The notes under the pieces are model-generated. The model worked only from the letters and a program-made list of their open reading frames with translations. It was not told where the DNA came from and did no database searches. Shown here piece after piece: positions 1 through 5,131 of a stretch of 5,131 bases of DNA. Origin of the DNA: Methanosarcinales archaeon (lineage in GTDB: Archaea; Halobacteriota; Methanosarcinia; Methanosarcinales; Methanogasteraceae); the NCBI GenBank assembly GCA_030594905.1, contig JAUVEF010000098.1, positions 1 through 5,131 of the forward strand. Reading direction: 5' to 3'. Position 1 is the first letter of the stretch, and each line of letters starts with the position of its first letter. The position numbers and the translations under genes are program-made.

Positions 1-534
1 ATAATCGAGAGCATCGTGGATATCCCGATCATCGTTCCGCACACGGTGGCAGGCATCGCACTCCTCACGGTTTTCGGGCTGCATGGATTGCTCGGGCAGC
101 CGTTGTCACAGGTCACCCAGTTCAGGGACGCGATGCCCGGAGTCGTGGTTGCAATGCTCTTTGTCTCGGTGCCGTTCCTGATCAACTCGGCACGGGAGGG
201 ATTCCAGAGCGTGGATCCACGCCTGGAAAACGTTGCCAGGTCGCTCGGAGCATCGGACTGGGGCGCATTCACGCTAGTTACGGTTCCGCTTGCAGCACGC
301 CACATCCTTGTGGGATCAATTATGTGCTGGGCGCGGGCGATGAGTGAGTTTGGCGCAGTCATCGTGATTGCATACTACCCGATGATCACACCGACCCTGA
401 TCTACGAGCGATATATCTCTTACGGGCTTTCCGCCTCATCTCCAATCGCTGTTCTGATGATCATCGTTTGCCTGGCAATATTTATCACATTGCGGGCGAT
501 CTCTTCAGGGTGGAGGCGATACGATCGTGGGTAG
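1..534 (+). CDS. wtpB: ABC transporter permease, tungstate/molybdate type (WtpB/ModB-like), 5'-truncated
   Basis: The reading frame is open from the first base and stops with TAG at 532-534, giving 177 residues. The family is usually near 250, so roughly the first 70 residues lie outside the window; the GTG at 16 is an internal codon. The protein is an inner-membrane permease that would pass tungstate or molybdate from a binding protein, powered by an ATPase. Visible are hydrophobic helices at about 6-27, 48-65, 101-122 and 145-165 of the fragment. A cytoplasmic EAA loop is encoded at about 226-312 ([12 protein letters not shown], then VPLA), the site that docks the ATPase. The segment [15 protein letters not shown] followed by [11 protein letters not shown] is characteristic, from what I know of the family, of archaeal WtpB more than of bacterial ModB. 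The usual order is wtpA-wtpB-wtpC, yet no ATPase gene follows; the next gene is convergent, 22 bases away. I am sure of the permease family and less sure of the substrate. Confidence 0.85.
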   Translation: MIESIVDIPIIVPHTVAGIALLTVFGLHGLLGQPLSQVTQFRDAMPGVVVAMLFVSVPFLINSAREGFQSVDPRLENVARSLGASDWGAFTLVTVPLAARHILVGSIMCWARAMSEFGAVIVIAYYPMITPTLIYERYISYGLSASSPIAVLMIIVCLAIFITLRAISSGWRRYDRG

Positions 535-556
535 GGTCATGTGCAGGCGAGGTGCT

Positions 557-1000
557 TTAAGCATCAACGACCACCTGCACGGCGTACCCGGCATCGGTTC
601 GCTCAATCATCATGTCGTGGAAAGTGACTGCCTTTACACCAACATCGAACCGGTGCTTGCCAAGGTCGATTGCCTCGCCAGTTGCGTGCGCATGGATGTG
701 ATACTGGTCACCACACCGCTTAATTTGCTCCACACAAAACCTGCAAAACACAATCCCCTCAACTTCAAACAGGTACAACAGTTCCGAAAGAAAGTCGTAA
801 AGCAGACCCTCACAATCATCGGCATCGAGATCGATATCAAGCGTTGTTATCGGCTGCACGGTGTCGGTATCGATCATCGCGCCAAACATGGCAAGCGCAG
901 CATACTCAAACGCCTCTTCGATCGTTTTTCCCAAGACGCGGAACTTGACATCGGCAGGATGATCAAGATACTCGATATGCGGGTGGTTTTTTGATTGCAT
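557..1000 (-). CDS. Archease (RtcB RNA-ligase activating protein)
   Basis: A 147-residue soluble protein, normal length for archease. Archeases help the RNA ligase RtcB form its guanylylated intermediate and turn over, in tRNA splicing and RNA repair. The N-terminal signature EYLDHPADVKFRV (about 10-22) is followed by the helix GKTIEEAFEYAALAMFG (about 24-40). The central LLYDFLSELLYLFE and the late KAVTFHDM are both typical, and the protein ends VVVDA. Asp17 and Asp146 match the positions of the conserved acidic metal-binding residues. I chose the ATG at 998-1000 because AAGGTGA lies 5 bases upstream; a GTG at 1007-1009 in the same frame would add three residues but would overlap that ribosome binding site. 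The gene lies 27 bases downstream of ruvA on the same strand and is probably co-transcribed with it. No rtcB is visible in the window. The identification is strong from motif order and length. Confidence 0.93.
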   Translation of the reverse strand: MQSKNHPHIEYLDHPADVKFRVLGKTIEEAFEYAALAMFGAMIDTDTVQPITTLDIDLDADDCEGLLYDFLSELLYLFEVEGIVFCRFCVEQIKRCGDQYHIHAHATGEAIDLGKHRFDVGVKAVTFHDMMIERTDAGYAVQVVVDA

Positions 1001-1005
1001 CCGGT

Positions 1006-1012
1006 TCACCTT
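1006..1012 (-). promoter_or_regulatory. Ribosome binding site of the archease gene
   Basis: Read on the minus strand this is AAGGTGA, which pairs with the CACCU end of archaeal 16S rRNA. It sits 5 bases before the ATG at 998-1000 and overlaps the alternative GTG at 1007-1009, so it decides for the shorter start. Confidence 0.6.
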
Positions 1013-1027
1013 GTTTATTTTTATTAA

Positions 1028-1606
1028 CTACACATTTTTGAGCGCTGCCTTGATCAGTTCCCCCACATCAACATAATGGACATGTTCTGACCGTAACGCC
1101 CCGTGCACAGCCGCCTCTGCCATAGCTCTCGTGTATCCAAGTGAGATCATGCCCGCTATCGCAGAGCTTGCAAGATCCGGCGGCTGCCCGGTTTCTACCG
1201 GTATTTCTGTTATTTTGTCTTTTAATTCGAGAATGAGGCGTTTTGCGGTCTTTGTCCCGATACCGGAGATGCTGCTTAGCACCCCCGGGTCTTCGTTGTA
1301 TACTGCAGATTTGAATTCATTATAGGATATTCCTGATAATATATTCAGAGCAACGCCCGGTCCGATCCTTGATACGCTGAGCAACAACCTGAAAAACTCA
1401 AGCTCCCCTGTGCTTGCAAACCCATATAGTAAAAGTGCATCCTCCCTTACATGGAGGTGAGTGTGCAGCCGCACCCGGTCTCCGATTTCGGGCAGCGTGA
1501 CGTATGTTGACGCGGGAATGTGCAGCGCATACCCGATGCCACTAACATCGATTATTGCGCTGGCAGGGGATTTTGTATTCAGGGTTCCGTTGATGTGTGC
1601 GATCAT
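1028..1606 (-). CDS. ruvA: Holliday junction branch migration complex subunit RuvA
   Basis: A 192-residue protein, close to the usual 190-205. RuvA tetramers bind four-way DNA junctions and load the RuvB motor for branch migration during recombinational repair. All three domains are visible. Domain I, the OB fold (1-64), has VSGIGYALHIP and ends HVREDALLLYGF; Glu55 and Asp56 fall exactly where the acidic pin of E. coli RuvA lies. Domain II (about 65-140) has two helix-hairpin-helix motifs, SRIGPGVALNIL and SGIGTKTAKRLILELKDK. Domain III (about 145-192), which contacts RuvB, has AGMISLGYTRAMAEAAV and ends LIKAALKNV. The ATG at 1604-1606 is the natural start because MIAHINGTL matches the family N-terminus, although the ribosome binding site is weak. 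Neither ruvB nor ruvC is next to it. Archaea normally resolve junctions with Hjc, so RuvA here is an addition known from some Methanomicrobia and probably acquired from bacteria (inference). Confidence 0.95.
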   Translation of the reverse strand: MIAHINGTLNTKSPASAIIDVSGIGYALHIPASTYVTLPEIGDRVRLHTHLHVREDALLLYGFASTGELEFFRLLLSVSRIGPGVALNILSGISYNEFKSAVYNEDPGVLSSISGIGTKTAKRLILELKDKITEIPVETGQPPDLASSAIAGMISLGYTRAMAEAAVHGALRSEHVHYVDVGELIKAALKNV

Positions 1607-1656
1607 AGATCAGATCATCCCATAACTCACGTGCCGATTACCCGCATTCTACGGGG

Positions 1657-1667
1657 TTTTAATAAAT
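1657..1667 (-). promoter_or_regulatory. Candidate TATA box for ruvA-archease
   Basis: On the minus strand the sequence reads ATTTATTAAAA, close to the archaeal TATA consensus. A start of transcription about 25 bases downstream, near 1637, would leave a leader of some 30 bases before the ruvA ATG. This is read from composition and spacing only. Confidence 0.35.
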
Positions 1668-1851
1668 CGTGTCGTGATGCAATATGATATTAGCCATCTT
1701 ATTTCTTTAAATCATCTTATGTTTCGTGGTGCGTGTTTGGACAACCACAATATCCCACAGATTTCTACGAGAAAGTATGAGGTGGCGGGAGCGTTTTCAG
1801 CTCATAATCATGAGGATGCCGCTGAGCACAACAAACTTAATACCTATCACC

Positions 1852-1866
1852 CCATAGTATATATTA
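1852..1866 (+). promoter_or_regulatory. Candidate TATA box for the DUF169/sensor cluster
   Basis: The stretch ATAGTATATATTA is the most TATA-like sequence upstream of the DUF169 gene. Transcription would begin near 1885 and leave a leader of about 80 bases. A second candidate, AAACTTAATA at about 1834-1843, has an A-rich BRE-like left flank. The choice between them cannot be made by eye. Confidence 0.35.
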
Positions 1867-1964
1867 GGGATATCTGGGAAAGGGCAACAATCAGGCTTGT
1901 GATGGAGTCATCAGCACGGTTGCCGGTTTGCAGGTGGATAATCCAAAAATAGGATGTGGTAAGG

Positions 1965-2816
1965 GTGAGTAACATAAAAGAAGATATCAAAATTGGTTTT
2001 GAGGACGTGAGTGCGCGATTTATGCACATGTTTGGCAAAGAAGAGCAGTCGGTTCAGCCAGTGGGGGTAAAACTGGTTCTGAAGGGGCAGGTAGTCCCGG
2101 AGGGCACGAAATCTCCTGCGGAGTATCAGGGAGTTCCGTGGTGTGAAGCGGTGAGACTCGCAGCGATGGATGGCGAGGTGGTAGTGCTCAACCGGGAGAA
2201 TGTGGGATGTCCGGCAGCCGCTATCGCCCTTGGTCTCGTCGGCGAGCGGGAGAGTAAGTCACTCGGGGGCACGCGCAAATACACCGACATGATGGAAACT
2301 GCGGCGTCTCCGGCAGACTTTACTGACGGGCTGGTCTATGCATGTAAAGCAAGCGGCAATATGCAATTTGCACTCTTTGGCGAGGATGACACCGGACGGT
2401 ATGAGACCCATGGTGCTGCGCTTAATGCCGTTTCCGGGATGGTGTCGATCCAGCCTGAAATTATGGACGCGGCTGTGGCATATCCTGCAGGAAAACTTGG
2501 GATCGTGCCTGATCTCGTGATTCTCGGACTCCTTCCAAAGCAGGTGTTGCTTGCGATTCAGGGCTACAACTTCCTGACTGGCAATCGCTTTCGGATGGAC
2601 ACCATCGGGATTCGGGGTGTGTGCGCAGACCTGACAGCGCAGCCATATCTGGAGCAGAGGTTAAACGGCTCGTTCTTCTGTCTTGGAGCAAGAGCAGTTG
2701 GTGGATGGGGTGGCAACATGATGGGTCTTGGCATGCCGTTTTCGGTATTCCAGACTATGGTTGCGGGCATGGAGAAATCGGCAGGCGGTTTTCCGTATAA
2801 TGCCTATCCTGACTAA
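1965..2816 (+). CDS. DUF169 family protein of unknown function
   Basis: A 283-residue soluble protein with no signal peptide or membrane helix. It fits DUF169, a family common in methanogens and anaerobic bacteria whose function is unknown to me. Family-like features are QPVGVKLV (about 31-38), WCEAVRLA with Cys60, VGCPAAAIALGL with Cys82, and VPDLVILGLLPKQ (about 181-193). A GVCADL motif with Cys220 and FFCLGAR with Cys239 and Arg243 near the C-terminus complete the pattern. Several of these cysteines occupy typical DUF169 positions, which suggests a metal or redox ligand role (inference). The GTG at 1965 gives an N-terminus MSNIKEDI and has AGGA 10 bases upstream; the GTG at 1956 in the same frame would add three residues but has no room for a ribosome binding site. 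It precedes the PocR/PAS sensor gene by 52 bases on the same strand, so it may share an operon and be linked to the same signal. Confidence 0.8.
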   Translation: MSNIKEDIKIGFEDVSARFMHMFGKEEQSVQPVGVKLVLKGQVVPEGTKSPAEYQGVPWCEAVRLAAMDGEVVVLNRENVGCPAAAIALGLVGERESKSLGGTRKYTDMMETAASPADFTDGLVYACKASGNMQFALFGEDDTGRYETHGAALNAVSGMVSIQPEIMDAAVAYPAGKLGIVPDLVILGLLPKQVLLAIQGYNFLTGNRFRMDTIGIRGVCADLTAQPYLEQRLNGSFFCLGARAVGGWGGNMMGLGMPFSVFQTMVAGMEKSAGGFPYNAYPD

Positions 2817-2868
2817 CGGGGATAACAATAGTAATTAAGGGATACAGGGGGATTATAGGGGAAAATAG

Positions 2869-4701
2869 ATGAATAAAGAGAGAAATCCACCGTTAAAAAA
2901 ACTCGTGGACCTCAGTGAACTGCAGTTGATTCAGGATAACTTTGCAGAGACGGTTGGCACATCTTCGGTCATTTTTTCAGAGGAGTGCAAGCCGTTGACT
3001 GAGTTTAGCAACCCAACCGGTTTCTGTTCCCTGATCCAGTCAACTGCTGCCGGAAAAGAGCGCTGTTTCCAATCGTTTCGGGAGATGGCGAGTGGTGCGC
3101 TCGATTCAGAAGAACCTGAGATTATGTATTGCTTTGCACATGGCGGTCATTTCGTTGCGCCGATTATAATTGGTTGCGAGCACAAAGGGACGATGTTTGC
3201 AGGACAATTTACACCAGTAGAGTTATCCGTGGGGCAACTGGATGATATCAGACGGATAGCCGAGGAAATAGGCATAGATCCTGAACTGCTCATCGCTGAA
3301 GCAGAGAAGATGCGTGTTGTCAGGGAAGATGTGGTCCGGAATTATTCGAGTCTCCTGTTTCGTATAGTCGGGGTTATTGCGAAGCTGGGCTCGCAGGCAG
3401 GGGAACTGCGTCGGGCAAGGAACACGCTACAGGCGGCGCATGACGCACTGGAGAAACGCGTGCAGGAACGAACATCAGAACTTGCGGAAGTAAACGTCGG
3501 ACTGCAGCAGGAAATTGCCGAGCGCAAAAGCGCAGAAGAATCACTTCGTGAGGGCGAGGAGCGGTTTCGAATGATGTTTGAGAATATGAGTAACGCCGTG
3601 GCCATCTATGAGTCAGTTGACGGCGGGAATGATTTCATATTCAAGGATTTCAACCGAGCCGGAGAGACGATCGATTGTGTGAAGAGAGAAGACCTAATCG
3701 GTAAAAGTGTGCTCGACGTATTCCCAGGAGTTGTGGATTTCGGACTCTTTGATGCTTTTCGGAGGGTGTGGCAGACTGGTGAGCCGGAGCACCGCCCTAT
3801 CTCTCATTACAAGGGCGAGAAAATTTCTGGCTGGAGAGAGAACTACGTCTACAAGCTGCCATCCGGCGAAATCGTTGCGATTTATGACGATGTGACCGAG
3901 CAAAAGCAGATGGAGGAATCGCTCGCGGAGAGCGAAGAGAAACACCGCACACTGGTTGAGACCCTGACCGACCTCGTCTTCATGATAGACCTGGAAGGCA
4001 GGTTCACATATCTCAGCCCTATCTTCGAAGATATTACCGGTTACCCTGTCAGGGATTTTATAGGGCATTCGTTCACCGAAGTTATTGTTCAGGAATACAT
4101 CGAATCAACGGTCAACCGTTTCAAACAGGGGGTTTCAGGTGAAGAGATCCCACTTTATGAGATAGAACTCATACATAAGGATAAAAAAAGCGTTCCAATA
4201 GAATTAAATGTGACTTCGCTACTTAATGTGGATGGAGAGGTCATCGGCAGGACGGGCACCGCCCGCGACATCACCGAGCGCAAAAGACTTGAGCGAGAGT
4301 TGCAGCAGGCGTTTGGTAAACTGAAGGCGTCTTATGAGGAGTTATCCATCCCTGTGATCCAGGTGTGGGGCGGTGTGCTCGTGCTCCCGATCATAGGCAT
4401 TCTTGACAACGAGCGGATTAACCGGTTGATGGAGACGATGCTTGCGAAGATCGTTGAGACACAATCGAGAGTTGTGATAATCGACGTAACAGGCGTGCGT
4501 TCCGTTGATACGAATGTTGCAAGCCATCTGATCAACGTGACGAAAGCGGCGAAACTGCTCGGCACAAAGTGCGTCGTCACAGGAATAAAGCCGGATGCTG
4601 CGCATACGCTTGTCGGGCTTGGCGTAGATATGTCAGAAATTACAACGAAGCGGTCGATGCAGGAAGGGCTGAAGTATGCGCTGAAGATCGATGGGGCGTA
4701 G
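2869..4701 (+). CDS. PocR-PAS-PAS-STAS sensor protein (RsbR-like output, no kinase)
   Basis: A 610-residue cytoplasmic signalling protein with no membrane helices. Residues 11-175 form a PocR ligand-binding domain: LVDLSELQLIQDNFAE, then Cys53 (GFCSLI), Cys66 (KERCF), Cys88 (MYCFAHGG) and GTMFAGQF. PocR is a PAS-like domain predicted to sense small hydrocarbon derivatives. A coiled coil follows (about 178-232, with the VQERTSEL heptads). PAS 1 lies at about 230-346, ending IYDDVTEQKQ, and PAS 2 at about 355-475, with LVFMIDLEGRFTYLSP and ending ARDITERKRLE. The C-terminal STAS domain (494-607) is of the RsbR type: IPVIQVWGGVLVLPIIG, VIIDVTGVRSVDT, VTGIKPDAAHTLVGLG. Thr548 and Thr580 are candidate phospho-acceptors by analogy with RsbR. 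There is no histidine kinase, GGDEF or DNA-binding domain, so output must go through STAS partners. The ATG at 2869 has AGGGGA 7 bases upstream. The next gene starts 12 bases downstream. Confidence 0.92.
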   Translation: MNKERNPPLKKLVDLSELQLIQDNFAETVGTSSVIFSEECKPLTEFSNPTGFCSLIQSTAAGKERCFQSFREMASGALDSEEPEIMYCFAHGGHFVAPIIIGCEHKGTMFAGQFTPVELSVGQLDDIRRIAEEIGIDPELLIAEAEKMRVVREDVVRNYSSLLFRIVGVIAKLGSQAGELRRARNTLQAAHDALEKRVQERTSELAEVNVGLQQEIAERKSAEESLREGEERFRMMFENMSNAVAIYESVDGGNDFIFKDFNRAGETIDCVKREDLIGKSVLDVFPGVVDFGLFDAFRRVWQTGEPEHRPISHYKGEKISGWRENYVYKLPSGEIVAIYDDVTEQKQMEESLAESEEKHRTLVETLTDLVFMIDLEGRFTYLSPIFEDITGYPVRDFIGHSFTEVIVQEYIESTVNRFKQGVSGEEIPLYEIELIHKDKKSVPIELNVTSLLNVDGEVIGRTGTARDITERKRLERELQQAFGKLKASYEELSIPVIQVWGGVLVLPIIGILDNERINRLMETMLAKIVETQSRVVIIDVTGVRSVDTNVASHLINVTKAAKLLGTKCVVTGIKPDAAHTLVGLGVDMSEITTKRSMQEGLKYALKIDGA

Positions 4702-4713
4702 GGGAGTTGACAC

Positions 4714-5013
4714 ATGAACGAAACAAATGAGAAGTGGCGGACGGTGATTGAAGATATGCCAATCGGGGTCATGTTGGTCGATTGCAACCGGAAGATCAGG
4801 GACATCAACAAATCCGCTGCGGATATGATCAGCAGAGCGAAAGAGGAGATTCACGGCAGGGTATGCCACGAGTTCGTCTGCCCGATGCGAGAGAATGACT
4901 GCCCGGTCTACGACAACGGAAAGACTCTTGACCGTGCAGGCGGTGCTTCTCTCACAAGACCATGGTGGGGTCGCAATCGAGAAGACGGCGACAACAATCG
5001 TGGTGGACGGTGA
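4714..5013 (+). CDS. PAS-domain signalling protein with Cys-rich motif, N-terminal part, frameshifted
   Basis: The ATG at 4714 has GGGGAG at 4701-4706, 7 bases upstream, and lies 12 bases after the sensor stop, so the two genes are surely co-transcribed. The formal frame gives 99 residues. Residues 1-75 are a convincing PAS domain: WRTVIEDMPIGVMLVD, then INKSAADMI, EEIHGR and a Cys-rich insert with Cys51, His52, Cys56 and Cys63 (VCHEFVCP, ENDCPVYDNG). Such inserts recur in PAS proteins of anaerobes and could bind a metal or act in redox sensing (inference). After Ala75 the translation turns into an unlike Gly/Arg/Trp/Asn-rich tail that ends at the TGA at 5011-5013. The expected PAS continuation is found in the +1 frame, so residues 76-99 are probably an artefact of an indel. 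The protein would otherwise continue beyond the window, and its output domain is unknown. Confidence 0.72.
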   Translation: MNETNEKWRTVIEDMPIGVMLVDCNRKIRDINKSAADMISRAKEEIHGRVCHEFVCPMRENDCPVYDNGKTLDRAGGASLTRPWWGRNREDGDNNRGGR

Positions 5014-5131
5014 AGAGATGCTTCTTGAGATGTTCTCTGACATCACAAGGCGAAAAGCCGCGGAAGAATCGCTTCGGGGGAGTAAGGGGCGGTTCCGGGC
5101 AATCTTTGAGACGGCTCATGGCGGCGTGCTT
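4940..5131 (+). pseudogene. Continuation of the PAS protein after a frameshift, 3'-truncated by the window
   Basis: In the +1 frame relative to 4714 the sequence is open from before 4940 to the last base. It completes the interrupted PAS domain: AVLLSQDHGGVAIEKT, then VVDGEEMLLEMFSDITRRK. It next enters the linker and start of a second PAS domain (AAEESLRGSKGRFRAIFE). No start codon with a ribosome binding site precedes this segment, so it is not a separate gene. Joining the frames with a GAG codon at 4939 would give the usual PAS order LDRAE-AVLL, which points to loss of two bases in an AGAG repeat or, alternatively, one extra base. The second PAS start has Gly or Lys where Glu or Asp is usual (SKGRF, AHGGVL), which could hint at decay but could also be ordinary variation. 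Whether this is a true pseudogene or a sequence error cannot be told from one read of the window. Confidence 0.7.

Larger units (their letters stand above)
1607..1964. other. Divergent intergenic region between ruvA and the DUF169 gene
   Basis: About 358 bases without a supported gene separate two divergent genes. The region is richer in A+T than its flanks and holds candidate TATA elements for both directions, listed separately. A bulged inverted repeat lies at 1797-1825, and three GATCA copies lie at 1601-1618, running over the ruvA start codon. A 92-codon open frame (1674-1952) crosses it but resembles no family I know and lacks a ribosome binding site. I see no tRNA or other recognisable RNA gene here. 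Confidence 0.6.

Noticed and set aside
527..994. 155-codon plus-strand open frame starting at the end of the permease gene
   Set aside because: It is antisense to almost the whole archease gene, whose motifs are clear, and its translation shows no family features. It is not the missing transporter ATPase: no Walker A or signature motif is visible.
1641..1660. Short hairpin CCCG/CGGG followed by TTTT, possible plus-strand terminator
   Set aside because: The stem is only four pairs and no plus-strand gene ends nearby; it lies upstream of ruvA on the other strand.
1674..1952. 92-codon plus-strand open frame between ruvA and the DUF169 gene
   Set aside because: It starts with GTG (ATG at 1677) without a ribosome binding site, overlaps candidate promoters, and its translation resembles no known family. 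A conserved homologue in relatives would reverse this.
3694..4068. 124-codon minus-strand open frame inside the sensor gene
   Set aside because: It is antisense to the PAS domains of a well-supported gene and has no recognisable motifs.
4332..4811. 159-codon minus-strand open frame across the STAS domain and the next gene start
   Set aside because: It is antisense to the STAS domain and the following gene start; its Ser/Thr/Ile-rich translation looks like a reverse-frame shadow.
4930..4965. Programmed ribosomal frameshift as the explanation for the split PAS gene
   Set aside because: There is no evident slippery heptamer or rare-codon stop at the shift point, and the zero frame continues some 70 bases past it before stopping. 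An indel is simpler.
1..5131. CRISPR arrays, tRNA or rRNA genes, insertion sequences, attachment sites
   Set aside because: No regularly spaced repeats, cloverleaf-like segments, transposase motifs or terminal inverted repeats were seen on either strand.

Overview
This 5.1-kb window looks like chromosomal DNA from a euryarchaeon, most likely a relative of the methanogenic Methanomicrobia/Methanosarcinales (an ANME-type lineage is possible; the genus cannot be fixed from sequence reading alone). The pointers are a WtpB-like tungstate/molybdate permease, an archease, a DUF169 protein, PocR/PAS sensors with the multi-PAS style common in those archaea, and GTG starts with GGTGA-type ribosome binding sites. 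A bacterial-type RuvA is present; RuvA is also known from some Methanomicrobia.

Layout. Positions 1-534 (+) hold the 3' part of an ABC-transporter permease gene (wtpB/modB type), cut by the window edge. It converges on a minus-strand pair, ruvA (1028-1606) followed by archease (557-1000), which are 27 bases apart and probably co-transcribed. Positions 1607-1964 form a gene-poor divergent region with candidate promoters in both directions and one possible bulged hairpin. A plus-strand cluster follows: a DUF169 protein (1965-2816), a 610-residue sensor with the order PocR-coiled coil-PAS-PAS-STAS (2869-4701), and a second PAS protein beginning at 4714, only 12 bases after the sensor stops.

The last gene is interrupted. 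Its original frame stops at 5013, but the PAS domain continues in the +1 frame from about 4940 to the window end, so a small indel near 4939 has split it (a real mutation or a sequence error).

The housekeeping half (metal-oxyanion uptake, Holliday-junction branch migration, RNA-ligase cofactor) seems unrelated to the signalling half. The signalling half is the interesting part: a predicted small-molecule sensor (PocR) is joined through PAS domains to an RsbR-type STAS domain that keeps two candidate phospho-acceptor threonines, with no histidine kinase or DNA-binding domain. This resembles a stressosome-type input protein. It is encoded beside a DUF169 protein of unknown function and a Cys-rich PAS protein. 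That the cluster acts as one system is an inference from gene order.
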